A stretch of 64,000 nucleotides of DNA from Dehalococcoidia bacterium (lineage in GTDB: Bacteria > Chloroflexota > Dehalococcoidia > Bin125). This document shows, one piece after another, positions 1 through 8,922 of this stretch. The position numbers were made by a program, and so were the translations under genes. The notes under the pieces were generated by a model. It was not told the DNA's origin and searched no databases. It was given only the letters and a program-made list of their open reading frames with translations. The stretch covers positions 157,968 through 221,967 of the forward strand of contig JAJDXE010000011.1 in NCBI GenBank assembly GCA_022825265.1, read 5' to 3'. Positions within the stretch are counted from its first letter, which is position 1. Each line of letters starts with the position of its first letter.

Positions 1-527
1 CTTGTGGCGTCCGAGGAGGCGTCCACCGGCGTAAGCGGCGGCGTCGGCGGACATGACGGCGAGCATGGCGAGCAAGACCCAATCCGTGCCCTGGTGCGAG
101 GCGCGGACCAGGATGAAGGTCGCGCCCGGGATGGCCAGATAGGCGACAGCGCCGAGCATCGCGAGTCCGTGTCCAACGATGGGCTTGAGCTGGGCGGGAT
201 CGGGCTGACGAACGGCGCCGACGGCGGTGATGGTCGCCCCGCCGGCAATGGCGAGGACTGCGGCCAGGATCGGCCAGAGCAGCGGGAGGTCAGCCTGGGT
301 GGATACGCCGATGACGGCGCCGATCGCCGCGACGGCCGTGAGAAAGACGAGGCTGCGTCGGCTGAGTCCGACGATTACGGCAATCTCGCCAAGGGCGATA
401 GCGAGACTGAGCGCGACGAGCGCGGCGAAGAGGGGGACGCCGACGAGGATGGCGGCGATGATCAGCGGCATGCCGATGGCGGCGCTGATGAGTCGGAGCC
501 CGAGTCCCGTTCCGAGCAGGCGGTTCA
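1..527 (-). CDS. cdsA: Phosphatidate cytidylyltransferase (CdsA), 3' end outside window
   Basis: Makes CDP-diacylglycerol from CTP and phosphatidic acid, the precursor of membrane phospholipids; integral membrane enzyme. About 175 residues are visible from the ATG at 527. The chain is a series of hydrophobic segments, and close to the window edge ADAAAYAGGRLLGRHK fits the CdsA D-x-x-A-Y-x-x-G-R-x-x-G-x-H-K signature. The C-terminal part with the rest of the active site lies beyond base 1. It follows uppS in the common rpsB-tsf-pyrH-frr-uppS-cdsA order, separated by about 106 bp that hold a hairpin repeat. Confidence 0.85.
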
Positions 528-566
528 TCGAACGAGGATTCCGCTCGGCACTCGCAGAGCAGGGAG

Positions 567-611
567 CCCCCCTCTGCCTTCGGCATCTCCCCCCGCGAAG
601 CGTGGGGAGAA
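567..611. repeat. Dispersed paired-hairpin repeat, copy 1
   Basis: Intergenic element between uppS and cdsA. It reads CCCCCTCTGCCTTCGGCATC followed by a CTCCCC...GGGGAG hairpin. The first hairpin is TGCC-TTC-GGCA; the second pairs the C-run with a G-run across a short loop. The same block recurs at 2821 and 18634, and a variant occurs at 17771 and 48988. Confidence 0.8.
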
Positions 612-633
612 ATGGGTTGGGCCTCGGTCGACT

Positions 634-1425
634 TCAGCCTGCATTGGCGGGGCGTCCGCCGAAGTTTCTGGTTCTCTGGGCGTAGGCGGCGAGGGCCTGG
701 TCGACGTCGTTCTCGCAGAAGTCGGGCCAGTAGGTGTCGGAGAAGATGTACTCGGCATAGGCGGCCTGCCAGAGGAGGAAGTTGGAGACTCGCTGGTCGC
801 CGCCGGTGCGGATGATGAGGTCGGGGTCGGGCAGTTCGCGGGTGTAGAGGTAGTCGGAGAGGGTGCGCTCGCTGACCTCGTCGGGGTCGAGGCCGTCGGC
901 GACCATTCTGCGAACGGCGTCGACCAGCTCGGCTCGCGAGCCGTAGTTGAAGGCGACGCAGACGGTCATGCGGTCGTTGTGCTGGGTGAGCGTGATTGCT
1001 TCATCGATCTTGCGTCGGAGGCGGGCGTCGAGCGCGTCGAGGCGTCCGATGTAGCGGAGCTTGACGCCGGCCTCGTGGAGCGGCTGGACCTCGCGGTCGA
1101 TGGTTGAGGAGAGGATGCGCATGAGTCCGCGGACTTCGGGTCGGGGGCGCTTCCAGTTTTCGGTGGAGAAGGCGAAGAGGGTGAGGCAGCGAACGCCGCG
1201 CTCGGCGAAGGCTTCGATGGCGGCGCGGATGTTCTCGGTGCCGGCGCGGTGTCCGTCGGTGGGTCGCAGACCGCGTTGCGCGGCCCAGCGTCCGTTGCCG
1301 TCCATGATCACGGCGACGTGATGGGGAACCTCTTCGGAGTCGGCGGGGTGGACTCCGTTGGCCCTGACGAGCAGGGGATGCTGTTTAGCCGGCAGGGTGA
1401 GGGGAGAAGCGGATGTGATTGGCAC
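634..1425 (-). CDS. uppS: Isoprenyl transferase (undecaprenyl diphosphate synthase family)
   Basis: Cis-prenyltransferase that condenses isopentenyl diphosphate units into the C50-C55 lipid carrier of cell-wall synthesis. 263 residues, normal length. The diagnostic HVAVIMDGNGRWA block sits at residues 36-48, with D42 the catalytic aspartate. FAFSTENWKRP follows at about 84-94, and RTGGDQRVSNFLLWQ near 208-222 matches the C-terminal substrate-binding signature. The start is GTG, three bases after the frr stop, so the two are probably translated from one mRNA. Chain length of the product cannot be told from sequence. Confidence 0.93.
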   Translation of the reverse strand: MPITSASPLTLPAKQHPLLVRANGVHPADSEEVPHHVAVIMDGNGRWAAQRGLRPTDGHRAGTENIRAAIEAFAERGVRCLTLFAFSTENWKRPRPEVRGLMRILSSTIDREVQPLHEAGVKLRYIGRLDALDARLRRKIDEAITLTQHNDRMTVCVAFNYGSRAELVDAVRRMVADGLDPDEVSERTLSDYLYTRELPDPDLIIRTGGDQRVSNFLLWQAAYAEYIFSDTYWPDFCENDVDQALAAYAQRTRNFGGRPANAG

Positions 1426-1428
1426 GTA

Positions 1429-2001
1429 CTAGACCTCGAGGAGCTCGCGCTCCTTCTGACTGCCCGCAGCATCAACTTTAGCGATGAACTGGGTGGTCAG
1501 CGTGTCGAGTTGGGTTTCTGCTCTGCGTTCTTCGTCCTGAGAGAGGTCGCCGTCGCGCTGCATGTGGCGGAGATCGTCGTGGATGTGGCGGCGGACGTTG
1601 CGGATGGCGACTCGGGCGGTCTCGGCCTTCTGGTGGACCAGTTTGACCAGATCTCGGCGTCGTTCCTCGGTCAGTTCGGGCAAGGCGAGACGGATGAGGA
1701 TGCCGTCGGACTGTGGATTGATGCCGATGTCGGATGTCTGGATGGCCTTGGTGATCGGGTCGAAGGCGTTCTTGTCCCAGGGCTGGATCGCGATCAGTCG
1801 GGCCTCGGGCGTGGAGATCGTGGCGAGCTGGTTGAGCGCCATGGTCGTGCCGTAGTAGTCGACGCGGAGCTGGTCGACGAGCGAGGTGTGGGCGCGGCCG
1901 GTGCGGACGGCCATGAGGTCGCGCTCGAGCGCGCTGACGGCTCCGGTCATGCGGGAATTGGCGTCGTCGAATGCAAGGTCGAGGAGCTCGTTTTCGGACA
2001 T
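1429..2001 (-). CDS. frr: Ribosome recycling factor
   Basis: Splits post-termination ribosomes together with EF-G. 190 residues, close to the usual 185. Family features seen: VRTGRAHTSLVDQLRVDYYG near residues 32-51, the beta-hairpin domain-II segment LATISTPEARLIAIQPWDK, and the C-terminal helix rich in R/K/E (RRDLVKLVHQKAETARVAIR). ATG start with GGAG about nine bases upstream. It lies 44 bp after pyrH and directly before uppS in the same operon. Confidence 0.95.
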   Translation of the reverse strand: MSENELLDLAFDDANSRMTGAVSALERDLMAVRTGRAHTSLVDQLRVDYYGTTMALNQLATISTPEARLIAIQPWDKNAFDPITKAIQTSDIGINPQSDGILIRLALPELTEERRRDLVKLVHQKAETARVAIRNVRRHIHDDLRHMQRDGDLSQDEERRAETQLDTLTTQFIAKVDAAGSQKERELLEV

Positions 2002-2045
2002 GTCGCGCTCCGGTGAGTCATCGGCCGGGGGACGGTCAGCGGGTC

Positions 2046-2804
2046 TCAGTCGGCGAGAACCGTGGCTCCATGATCAACGCGAGTGCCGGCCTGCTCCAGA
2101 TTGGGACCGTCGATCACTGTGCTCACGATAGCGTCAGGCGCCTCGATGTTGAACACGACGATCGGGAGCGAGTGCTCCTCGCAGAGGGCCAGGGCGGAGG
2201 CGTCCATGAGGACGCCCAGATTCTGTTGCAAGGCTTCTCGGTAGTTGAGTCGGGCGTAGCGTTTGGCGTCGAGGTGAGTGGCCGGATCGGCGGTGTAGAC
2301 GCCGTCGGTGCCGTGCTTGCCCATGAGGAGTTGGTCAGCGTCGAGCTCAATTCCTCGTAGGGCGGCGGCGGTGTCGGTGGTGACGTAGGGGTTGCCGGTT
2401 CCTCCGACGCAGAGGACGATGCGGCCCTTTTCGAGGTGTCGGAGGGCGCGTCGGCGGATGAAGATCTCGGAGACCTGGCGGACTTGCAGGGCGGACATGG
2501 TGCGGACCTCGCCGCCCGCGGCTTCGATGGCGTCCTGGAGGGCGAGTCCGTTGATGATGGTGGCGAGCATTCCGGCGTAGTGAGCGGTCGCCTCGGCCAT
2601 GCCGAGCTGGCTGGCGAGTCGGCCGCGGAACAGGTTGCCGCCGCCGACCACGACGCCGATCTCGACGCCGCGATTGCGGCATTCGACGATCTGTCGGGCG
2701 ATGTCGTTGAGCGACTCGGAGTCGATGCCTGAGTCTCGTTGTCCCTGGAGGGATTCTCCGGAGACTTTGAGGACGACTCGTGGCTGGGACGGATTGCTGC
2801 TCAC
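2046..2804 (-). CDS. pyrH: UMP kinase
   Basis: Phosphorylates UMP to UDP with ATP; hexameric amino-acid-kinase fold. 252 residues. Visible family motifs are LKVSGESLQG at the N-terminus, VVGGGNLFRG near 52-61, and GGTGNPYVTTDTAA near 134-147, followed by LMGKHGTDGVYTADP. Start is GTG. Located between tsf and frr, the standard position in the translation-factor operon; the 67 bp upstream of it (towards tsf) hold a hairpin repeat. Confidence 0.95.
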   Translation of the reverse strand: MSSNPSQPRVVLKVSGESLQGQRDSGIDSESLNDIARQIVECRNRGVEIGVVVGGGNLFRGRLASQLGMAEATAHYAGMLATIINGLALQDAIEAAGGEVRTMSALQVRQVSEIFIRRRALRHLEKGRIVLCVGGTGNPYVTTDTAAALRGIELDADQLLMGKHGTDGVYTADPATHLDAKRYARLNYREALQQNLGVLMDASALALCEEHSLPIVVFNIEAPDAIVSTVIDGPNLEQAGTRVDHGATVLAD

Positions 2805-2820
2805 GTGTCGCTTCCGTTTG

Positions 2821-2863
2821 CCCCCTCTGCCTTCGGCATCTCCCCCTGCAAGGGGAGAGGGGA
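2821..2863. repeat. Dispersed paired-hairpin repeat, copy 2
   Basis: Lies between tsf and pyrH. It begins CCCCCTCTGCCTTCGGCATC, then CTCCCCCTGCAAGGGGAGAG. Identical in its first 20 bases to the copies at 567 and 18634. Confidence 0.8.
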
Positions 2864-2871
2864 CCCGCTGG

Positions 2872-3366
2872 TTACTCGCCCATTTCGTAGCGGGTGAAGC
2901 GGGCGACTTCGATTCGTTCTCCGATGGAGGCGATGACGTCGTTGATTCGGTCGGCGATGGTCTGGGAGCCGTCGCGGATGAACTCCTGGTCGAGCAGGGC
3001 GACGGCGTCGTCGTCGGCGTCGTCGGGGATGTCGTCGGCGCTGACGGCGGCGGGATTCATCGATGCGATCTGCATGGCGATGTCGTGGGCGAGTTCTTTG
3101 AAGGGGTCGGTCTTGGCGACGAAGTCGGTCTCGCAGCGGAGGTCGACGAGCACGCCGATACGTCCGCCGTGGATGTAGCTGTGGATCAGGCCCTGGCCGG
3201 TGGCACGGTCGGAGCGCTTGGTGGCGGTGGCGATGCCCTTTTCGCGCAGGACGAGCCGGGCACGTTCGATGTCACCGTCGGCTTCGGTCAAGGCCTGGCG
3301 GCAATCCATGACGCCTGCTCCGGTCTCGGCGCGCAGGGCCTTGATCTGGTCAATCGTTACGGGCAC
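2872..3366 (-). CDS. tsf: Elongation factor Ts (short form)
   Basis: Guanine-nucleotide exchange factor for EF-Tu. The N-terminal UBA-like domain carries IKALRAETGAGVMDCRQAL at about residues 8-26, the TGAGxMDCK-type signature. A core segment follows with LIHSYIHGGRIGVLVDLRCE and TDFVAKTDPFKELAHDIAMQ. At 164 residues it is shorter than even the short ~196-residue Thermus-type proteins and far shorter than the 283-residue E. coli protein: one half of the duplicated core is missing or minimal. GTG start with GAGGAG eight bases upstream; 61 bp after rpsB. Confidence 0.92.
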   Translation of the reverse strand: MPVTIDQIKALRAETGAGVMDCRQALTEADGDIERARLVLREKGIATATKRSDRATGQGLIHSYIHGGRIGVLVDLRCETDFVAKTDPFKELAHDIAMQIASMNPAAVSADDIPDDADDDAVALLDQEFIRDGSQTIADRINDVIASIGERIEVARFTRYEMGE

Positions 3367-3427
3367 GTTGGTGGCTCCTCTGGTGGTTGGCTGGGTGTGG
3401 TGCTGGCTGGCCAGTGTGTCGCAGGAT

Positions 3428-4183
3428 TCAGTTCGCGGCGACGGGCTCCGCGGTCGGCGCGGTTTCGTAGGCCTCTTCGCCTTCGATCGCGCTCTGTTGC
3501 AACATGCCGCCCTCTTGTGCGGCGTCGGCGATCTGCGCGGTCAACAGTCGGACCGCGCGGATGGCGTCGTCGTTGGAGGGGATCGGGAAGTCGACCAGGT
3601 TCGGGTCGGAGTTGGTGTCGCAGACGGCGATGATGGGAATGTTCAGCCGTCGCGCCTCGGCGATGGCGATGTGTTCGCGGGGGACGTCGACGACGAAGAG
3701 GGCGCCGGGCAGCGAGGTCATGTCGCGCAGGCCGCGGAGGTAGCGGTGCAAGCGGGTGAGCTTGTCGCGCAGCTTGAGTGCTTCCTTTTTGGGGAGGAGG
3801 TCGAGCTGTCCGATCTCTTCGCGGCGCTCGAGTTCGATCATGTAGTCGACGCGCTGGCGGATCGTCTGGAAGTTGGTCAGGGTGCCGCCCAGCCATCGGG
3901 TGACGACGTAGGGCATGTTGGCGCGGTCGGCCTCGTTGCGGATGACGTCCTGGGCTTGCCGCTTGGTGCCGACGAAGAGCACCTGCTGGCCCGACGAGGA
4001 GAGTTCGTGGACGAACTCGGTGGCGTCGTTGAGCCGGGTGACGGTCTGGGCGAGGTCGAGGATGTGTACGCCGTTGCGGGCACCGTAGATGTAGGGCGCC
4101 ATTTTGGGATTCCAGCGTCCGGTCTGGTGACCGAAGTGCACTCCGGCTTCCAGCAGGTCGCGCATTGAGATCGTTGTCGTCAT
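3428..4183 (-). CDS. rpsB: 30S ribosomal protein S2
   Basis: Small-subunit ribosomal protein. I place the start at the ATG at 4183 because GAGGAG lies six bases upstream and the chain then opens MTTTISMRDLLEAGVHFGHQ; the frame remains open 33 bp further up without such a site. Recognised by LLEAGVHFGHQTGRWNPKM, VLFVGTKRQAQDVI and RWLGGTLTNFQTI, the usual S2 blocks, and by IPIIAVCDTNSDPNLVDFPI. 251 residues plus a short acidic tail. First gene of the minus-strand translation operon, divergent from the zinc-ribbon gene. Confidence 0.96.
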   Translation of the reverse strand: MTTTISMRDLLEAGVHFGHQTGRWNPKMAPYIYGARNGVHILDLAQTVTRLNDATEFVHELSSSGQQVLFVGTKRQAQDVIRNEADRANMPYVVTRWLGGTLTNFQTIRQRVDYMIELERREEIGQLDLLPKKEALKLRDKLTRLHRYLRGLRDMTSLPGALFVVDVPREHIAIAEARRLNIPIIAVCDTNSDPNLVDFPIPSNDDAIRAVRLLTAQIADAAQEGGMLQQSAIEGEEAYETAPTAEPVAAN

Positions 4184-4340
4184 CCGGCTCCTCAGGAGAA
4201 TCAGGCGTCCGCTCACGCCGAAGCCGCCCCATATGGCGGGTCTGTGGATCGAGTATAGGCGTGTGAATTGGCTACGCGCACCGAGTGGGGTGTCGTGATA
4301 GCTTACGTGGTGTTGTCTGGTATCTGCGCGGAGGAAGTAC

Positions 4341-4652
4341 GTGCCCCGCTACGTCTACGAGTGTTTCGAGTGCGGCCACACGGTTGAGAAGCTGGAAGGA
4401 TGGAGCGCACCCGCGCAGCAACCCTGCACGGAATGCGAGCACACGCTCCAGCGAATCCCGAGCGCGCCTGCGATCGTGTTCAAGGGCTCCGGCTGGTACT
4501 CGACGGACAGCAAGAAGAGCAGCTGGAAGTCTCGCCGGGACGAAGATCGCGAGGGCGGCGGCGAAGGCGGAGACGGTCCTGAGTCGGACGGGGCTTCGTC
4601 GAATGGCGTGGACTCCGGCGAGCGCGAGGCCTCAGCGGCGACGGCCGACTAG
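4341..4652 (+). CDS. FmdB-type zinc-ribbon protein
   Basis: Small protein of the FmdB/CxxC_CxxC family; role unknown, usually presumed regulatory. It opens MPRYVYECFECGHTVEKLEG and has a second C-x2-C in PCTECEHTLQRI, giving one four-cysteine zinc ribbon in the first 40 residues. SAPAIVFKGSGWYSTD is the typical family continuation. The last 40 residues are low-complexity G/E/D/S. GTG start with GGAGGAA about four bases upstream. 103 residues. Followed 37 bp later by dtd. Confidence 0.85.
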   Translation: MPRYVYECFECGHTVEKLEGWSAPAQQPCTECEHTLQRIPSAPAIVFKGSGWYSTDSKKSSWKSRRDEDREGGGEGGDGPESDGASSNGVDSGEREASAATAD

Positions 4653-4689
4653 CCGGTCCGCGACTCTCTCAGCAACCAGGAATTGACCG

Positions 4690-5154
4690 ATGAGGCTCGT
4701 GCTACAGCGTGTGTCTCGCGCCTCGGTGGCTGTTGATGGCGCGGTCGTTGGCGCTATTGGTCAAGGACTGCTGATCCTTGTGGGCGTGGCGGATAGGGAT
4801 TCTAAGGCTCAGGCGGAGGCGCTGGCTCGGAAGGTGGCGGGGCTGCGGATTTTTTCGGATGCCGAGGGTCGCTTCAATGAGAGTTTGCTCGATGTCGGTG
4901 GATCGGCGCTGGTCGTGAGTCAGTTCACCTTGCATGCGGATGTGCGCAAGGGGCGTCGCCCGAGCTTTACCGGAGCGGCTCGTCCGGAGGTTGCGGAGCC
5001 ATTGTGTGAGCACTTCGCTGAGGCTCTTCGGGGAGAGGGGCTATCGGTTGAGACGGGTGTGTTTGGGGCGATGATGGCGGTGGAGCTGGTGAATGACGGA
5101 CCGTTCACGGTGGTGATTGATTCGGCGGATCTGGAGCGTCCGAGGCGAGGCTAG
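4690..5154 (+). CDS. dtd: D-aminoacyl-tRNA deacylase
   Basis: Hydrolyses D-amino acids from tRNA and also removes mischarged glycine. 154 residues, slightly above the usual ~145. The active-site segment SQFTL is at residues 77-81 and the cross-subunit [10 protein letters not shown] block at about 137-146, equivalent to the Gly-cisPro motif region (here G-P-F-T). The first residues [17 protein letters not shown] are typical. Converges on nadC; the two stops overlap by a few bases. Confidence 0.94.
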   Translation: MRLVLQRVSRASVAVDGAVVGAIGQGLLILVGVADRDSKAQAEALARKVAGLRIFSDAEGRFNESLLDVGGSALVVSQFTLHADVRKGRRPSFTGAARPEVAEPLCEHFAEALRGEGLSVETGVFGAMMAVELVNDGPFTVVIDSADLERPRRG

Positions 5155-6026
5155 TCGGGTGGGAGGTCGAGGGCGATGTCCAGGGCGATATCGAGGGATG
5201 GGGCGGAGTGGGTGAGGGCTCCGAGGGAGATGTAGTCGACACCGGCTCGGGCGATATCAGGGATTTGCTCGATGGTGATTCCGCCACTGGCTTCGGTTTT
5301 GGCGTTGTAGACGCGGGCGACTTCGACGGCAGGGGGCAGGTCGTTGACAGCGAAGTTGTCGAGGAGCAGCGCGGTGGCTCCGGCGTCGAGGGCTTCTTTG
5401 GCTTCTTTGAGGTTGGTCACTTCGACCTCGACACCAGTGGCAGGTCCGACGCTGGTGACGGCTGCATTGACGGCGTCGGCGAGGGTTCCTCCGGCCTGGT
5501 GAACGGCCGCGATGTGGTTGTCTTTGATCAGTACGCCGGCGGCGAGGGAGTCGCGGTGGTTGAGGCCGCCGCCGCAGCGAACGGCGTAACGCTCGGCGGG
5601 TCGGAGCCCGGGCGTGGTCTTGCGGGTGTCGAGGATTTTGGTTCGCGAGCCGGCTGCGGCGACGGCTTTGGCGGTGAGGGTTGCGGTGCCGCTGAGACGT
5701 TGCAGCCAGTTGAGGGCGGTGCGTTCTGCTCGGAGCAGGGGATCGAGTTGTCCACCGACGATGGCGATTTGCTGGCCGGCAGAGACCTGGTCGCCGTCGC
5801 TGACTTCGGGGAGGAAGCGGACATCGGGATCGAGGGCTGCGAAGGCGGCGAGGGCGAAGTCGAGGCCACAGACGACGCCGTCGGCGCGGGCGGTGAGATG
5901 GGCGTTGCCCTGTCGCCAGTCGATCCACTTGCTCAGTGAACCGGTGGTGACGTCGAGATCAACGCGGTCTTCGGCGAGGGTGGCGTCGACGAGCCGCTGG
6001 ACGATGGCGAGGTCGAGGGCGGTCAT
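5151..6026 (-). CDS. nadC: Nicotinate-nucleotide pyrophosphorylase (quinolinate phosphoribosyltransferase)
   Basis: Converts quinolinate and PRPP to nicotinate mononucleotide, the last dedicated step of de novo NAD synthesis. 291 residues. Seen: [19 protein letters not shown] near 99-117, [20 protein letters not shown] near 131-150, the [10 protein letters not shown] active-site run, and [11 protein letters not shown] with LLLDNF in the barrel. Its ATG overlaps the nadB TGA (ATGA), so nadB and nadC are translationally coupled; third structural gene of the NrtR-associated nadABC operon. Confidence 0.96.
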   Translation of the reverse strand: MTALDLAIVQRLVDATLAEDRVDLDVTTGSLSKWIDWRQGNAHLTARADGVVCGLDFALAAFAALDPDVRFLPEVSDGDQVSAGQQIAIVGGQLDPLLRAERTALNWLQRLSGTATLTAKAVAAAGSRTKILDTRKTTPGLRPAERYAVRCGGGLNHRDSLAAGVLIKDNHIAAVHQAGGTLADAVNAAVTSVGPATGVEVEVTNLKEAKEALDAGATALLLDNFAVNDLPPAVEVARVYNAKTEASGGITIEQIPDIARAGVDYISLGALTHSAPSLDIALDIALDLPPD

Positions 6027-7519
6027 TCGCGGGCCAGTTGCCAGAGGCTGTGTCGTTGCCAGTCAGGATTGGTATCGGGGTGGTCGAGGCGGAGATGGGA
6101 TCCGCGCGTTTCGGTGCGCTGCAGGGCGGCCTCAGCGATCAGGCGAGCGGTGAGCGTAGCGAGCGGGAGTGACGCGTCGGAGGAACCTTCGTGTAGGTCC
6201 GACCACTCGTCGAAGCGTGCGATGGCTCTCTGCAACTGGTCTTCGGTGCGAGTGATCCCGACGAAGTCGTTCATGGTCTGGCGGAGGGAGTGCCAGGAGG
6301 AGGCGCAGCCCTGGGGATGGATCCTCAGAGTCTTGATGTCGTCCACGGGCATTTCGGCTGGGCCGGGGCCGCCACGAACTGCTTCGACGGCTCTGGCGGA
6401 GAAGACGGCGGCCTCGAGCAGTGAGTTGGAGGCCACTCGGTTGGCTCCGTGGGCGCCGGTTGAGGCGCATTCGCCCGCGGCGTAGAGGCCGGGCACGGTC
6501 GTGCAGCCGTCGATGTCTGTGTAAACGCCGCCCATGTGGTAGTGGGCGGCCGGGGCGACCGGGATCGGGCCGGCGGTGATGTCGTGGCCTTGCTTGAGGG
6601 CTCCCCGGTAGACGCCGGGGAAGCGGTGGCGGACGTAGTCGGAGTCGAGATGCGAAATGTCGAGCGAGACGTGGTCGGCGCCGTCTCGGCGCATGGTCTC
6701 GGTGATTGCCTGGGCAACGACCGAGCGGGGGGCTAGCTCGGCGTCGGGATGCACGTTGGTCATGAATCGGTCGCCGCGAGCGTCAAGCAGCACCGCGCCG
6801 TCTCCGCGCAGTGCCTCGGAGATCAGGAATGCGCTGCCATCGTTGACGAGCGCCGTTGGATGAAACTGGACGAATTCGACGTCTCGGACGAGTGCGCCGG
6901 CGCGGAAGGCGAGGGCGATGCCGTCTCCAGTGGCATTTGGTGGATTGGTGGTGGTTCGGTAGAGGGCTCCCGCTCCGCCGGTGGCGAGGACTACAGCGTC
7001 GGCGAGGATGGCCTCTCGACGGTCGGTGACTGCTCCCACGCAGCGCCCGGCTTCGATGGCGAGGTCGGAGACTGCGACGCCGGTTTGGACGTCGACGTCG
7101 GCTTCTGCGAGCCGGCCGACGAGCGCGGATTGGATGTGGACGCCGGTCTGGTCGCCGCCGGCGTGGAGCACTCGGGGTGTTGAGTGCGCGCCTTCAGTCG
7201 CGAGTGCGAGTTGGCCGTCCGGGGCTCGGTCGAAGTTGACTCCGAGCTGGAGCAAACGGTCGATTGCAGCTGCGCCGTCGGCTGTGAGAGCGTTGACGGC
7301 TTGCGGATCGCAGAGTCCTGCGCCGGCTCGGATGGTGTCCTGGGCGTGGACTGATGGATGGTCGAGCGCGGTGATTGCGGCTGCGATGCCGCCCTGGGCT
7401 CGATTAGTGTTGGTTTCCTCGAGCGCGGATTTGTTCAACAAGGTGACGTCGGCGAACTCGGATGCCAGGAGCGCGGCGTTGATGCCGGCGAGTCCGCTGC
7501 CGATGACCAGGACGTGCAT
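6023..7519 (-). CDS. nadB: L-aspartate oxidase
   Basis: Flavoenzyme oxidising L-aspartate to iminoaspartate, the substrate of NadA. The start is the ATG at 7519, which opens MHVLVIGSGLAGINAALLAS, the FAD dinucleotide-binding fold; the open frame extending further upstream runs over the end of nadA and is not needed. 498 residues. Other signs: NRAQGGIAAAI near 42, VVLATGGAGALYRTTTNPP, FVQFHPTAL, and GANRVASNSLLEAAVFSARA. Nineteen bases after nadA and overlapping nadC by four. Confidence 0.95.
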   Translation of the reverse strand: MHVLVIGSGLAGINAALLASEFADVTLLNKSALEETNTNRAQGGIAAAITALDHPSVHAQDTIRAGAGLCDPQAVNALTADGAAAIDRLLQLGVNFDRAPDGQLALATEGAHSTPRVLHAGGDQTGVHIQSALVGRLAEADVDVQTGVAVSDLAIEAGRCVGAVTDRREAILADAVVLATGGAGALYRTTTNPPNATGDGIALAFRAGALVRDVEFVQFHPTALVNDGSAFLISEALRGDGAVLLDARGDRFMTNVHPDAELAPRSVVAQAITETMRRDGADHVSLDISHLDSDYVRHRFPGVYRGALKQGHDITAGPIPVAPAAHYHMGGVYTDIDGCTTVPGLYAAGECASTGAHGANRVASNSLLEAAVFSARAVEAVRGGPGPAEMPVDDIKTLRIHPQGCASSWHSLRQTMNDFVGITRTEDQLQRAIARFDEWSDLHEGSSDASLPLATLTARLIAEAALQRTETRGSHLRLDHPDTNPDWQRHSLWQLARE

Positions 7520-7538
7520 GGGGTCGCGTCCAGCGCGT

Positions 7539-8756
7539 CTAGGTGATTGCCAGCATGCGGTCGAGCGCGAGGCGGGCCCACTTGCGAGTGTCGTCGTCGA
7601 CCGTGATCGGGTTGACCACGCGGCCTTCGACCAGTGACTCGGTGACCCAGGCGAGGTATGCAGGGTGGATGCGGTACATCGTGGCGCAAGGGCAGACGAC
7701 CGGATCGAGGCAGAAGGCGGTCTTGCCCTCGTTCGCGACCTCTTCGTTGAGTCGGTGGACGAGGTTGATCTCGGTGCCCACGGCGTACACGCCGGGTGGA
7801 CCGTTGCGCACGTAGTTGATGATGAACTCGGTCGAACCGTCGGCATCGGCTGCGTCGACCACCTGTTGCGTGCACTCGGGATGCACGACCACGCGGACCC
7901 CGGGATGCTCTTGGCGAGCGCGCTCGATCTGGTCGACTCGGAAACGGATGTGGACGGAGCAGTGTCCTTGCCAGAGCAGGATCTTGCTTTGCTCGATTCG
8001 CTCTTCGGTCAGGCCGCCATTGATCTTGCGTGGGCTCCAGACTGCGGTCTGGGTCTTGGGGTCGATGCCGAGACGCTTGCCGGTGTTGCGTCCGAGGTGT
8101 TGGTCGGGGAAAAAGAGCACCTGGTCGCCCTGTTCGAAGGCCCACTCGAGCACGGCGGTGGCGTTGGATGAGGTGCAAACGGCTCCGCCGTTCTTGCCGA
8201 CGAAGGCTTTGAGCGAGGCAGCGGAGTTCATGTAGGTAATCGGGATGACGCGCTCAGTATCGACGACCTCGCCGAGGTCGTCCCAGGCGTCGTAGACGTC
8301 CTCGGGCTGCGCCATGTCCGCCATCGAACAACCCGCAGCGAGGTTGGGCAGCACGACCGCTTGCTGGGGCGTCGTCAGGATGTCGGCGCTCTCGGCCATG
8401 AAGTGGACGCCGCAGAAGACGATGTAGTCGGCCTCGGAGTTCTCAGCGGCCTGCTGGGCGAGCTTGAAGGAGTCGCCGCGGAAGTCGGCGAACTCGATGA
8501 TGTCGTCGCGCTGATAGTGGTGTCCGAGGATCAGCAGCCGATCGCCGAGTTGGGCTCGGGCGGCGCGGATTCGCTCGCGCAGTTCATCGCCAGAGAGCTT
8601 GAGGTAGGTCTGCGGGATCTCGGGTTGCCAGTCGGGTAGATGCGGTTCCGACGCCAGTGGGATCGTGGCGATGTCGGTTTCGCAGGCTTCATCGGGCAGA
8701 TTTGGCGGGAGAATGTCGGGGACGAAATCGGTTTCGACAACAACTGCTTCGGTCAT
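7539..8756 (-). CDS. nadA: Quinolinate synthase
   Basis: [4Fe-4S] enzyme condensing iminoaspartate with dihydroxyacetone phosphate to quinolinate. 405 residues, the longer family type. The three cluster cysteines are visible in AAGCSMADMA, HPECTQQVVDA and DPVVCPCATMYRIHP. Substrate-binding motifs include ILGHHYQRDDI, FCGVHFMAESADIL and CTSSNATAVLEWA. First gene of nadA-nadB-nadC; its upstream region carries a perfect palindrome likely bound by NrtR, encoded just upstream. Confidence 0.96.
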   Translation of the reverse strand: MTEAVVVETDFVPDILPPNLPDEACETDIATIPLASEPHLPDWQPEIPQTYLKLSGDELRERIRAARAQLGDRLLILGHHYQRDDIIEFADFRGDSFKLAQQAAENSEADYIVFCGVHFMAESADILTTPQQAVVLPNLAAGCSMADMAQPEDVYDAWDDLGEVVDTERVIPITYMNSAASLKAFVGKNGGAVCTSSNATAVLEWAFEQGDQVLFFPDQHLGRNTGKRLGIDPKTQTAVWSPRKINGGLTEERIEQSKILLWQGHCSVHIRFRVDQIERARQEHPGVRVVVHPECTQQVVDAADADGSTEFIINYVRNGPPGVYAVGTEINLVHRLNEEVANEGKTAFCLDPVVCPCATMYRIHPAYLAWVTESLVEGRVVNPITVDDDTRKWARLALDRMLAIT

Positions 8757-8779
8757 AGGTGGCTCACAAACCGGTCACT

Positions 8780-8816
8780 TAGTGTCAGTAGGACACTATC
8801 AATCCTCAATAGTGTT
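8780..8816. promoter_or_regulatory. Candidate NrtR operator upstream of nadA
   Basis: Bases 8780-8798 are a perfect inverted repeat, TAGTGTC-AGTAG-GACACTA. A further half-site TAGTGTT at 8810-8816 forms a second, wider inverted repeat with the same GACACTA arm. The sites lie 24-60 bp in front of the nadA ATG (8756), where a repressor would block transcription, and the adjacent upstream gene encodes NrtR. The assignment to NrtR is inference from position and symmetry. Confidence 0.65.
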
Positions 8817-8922
8817 GCAAATCAGGACGGGGCTTGTCAAGAGGTGGTTAAACGAATCGTGGATCAACGAGGTGTGACATAAGGAGGGAAACGCTGGGCC
8901 ATGTCGCGACGGACGCCACCGG

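Noticed and set aside
4..1107. Long open frame on the plus strand opposite cdsA and uppS
   Set aside because: Its product is low-complexity G/E/D/V sequence created by GC-rich codons of the genuine minus-strand genes; no domain and no ribosome binding site.
4184..4340. Divergent promoters between rpsB and the zinc-ribbon gene
   Set aside because: A TATACT-like -10 is visible on the minus strand, but no acceptable -35 lies at the right distance; promoters must exist here but could not be placed.
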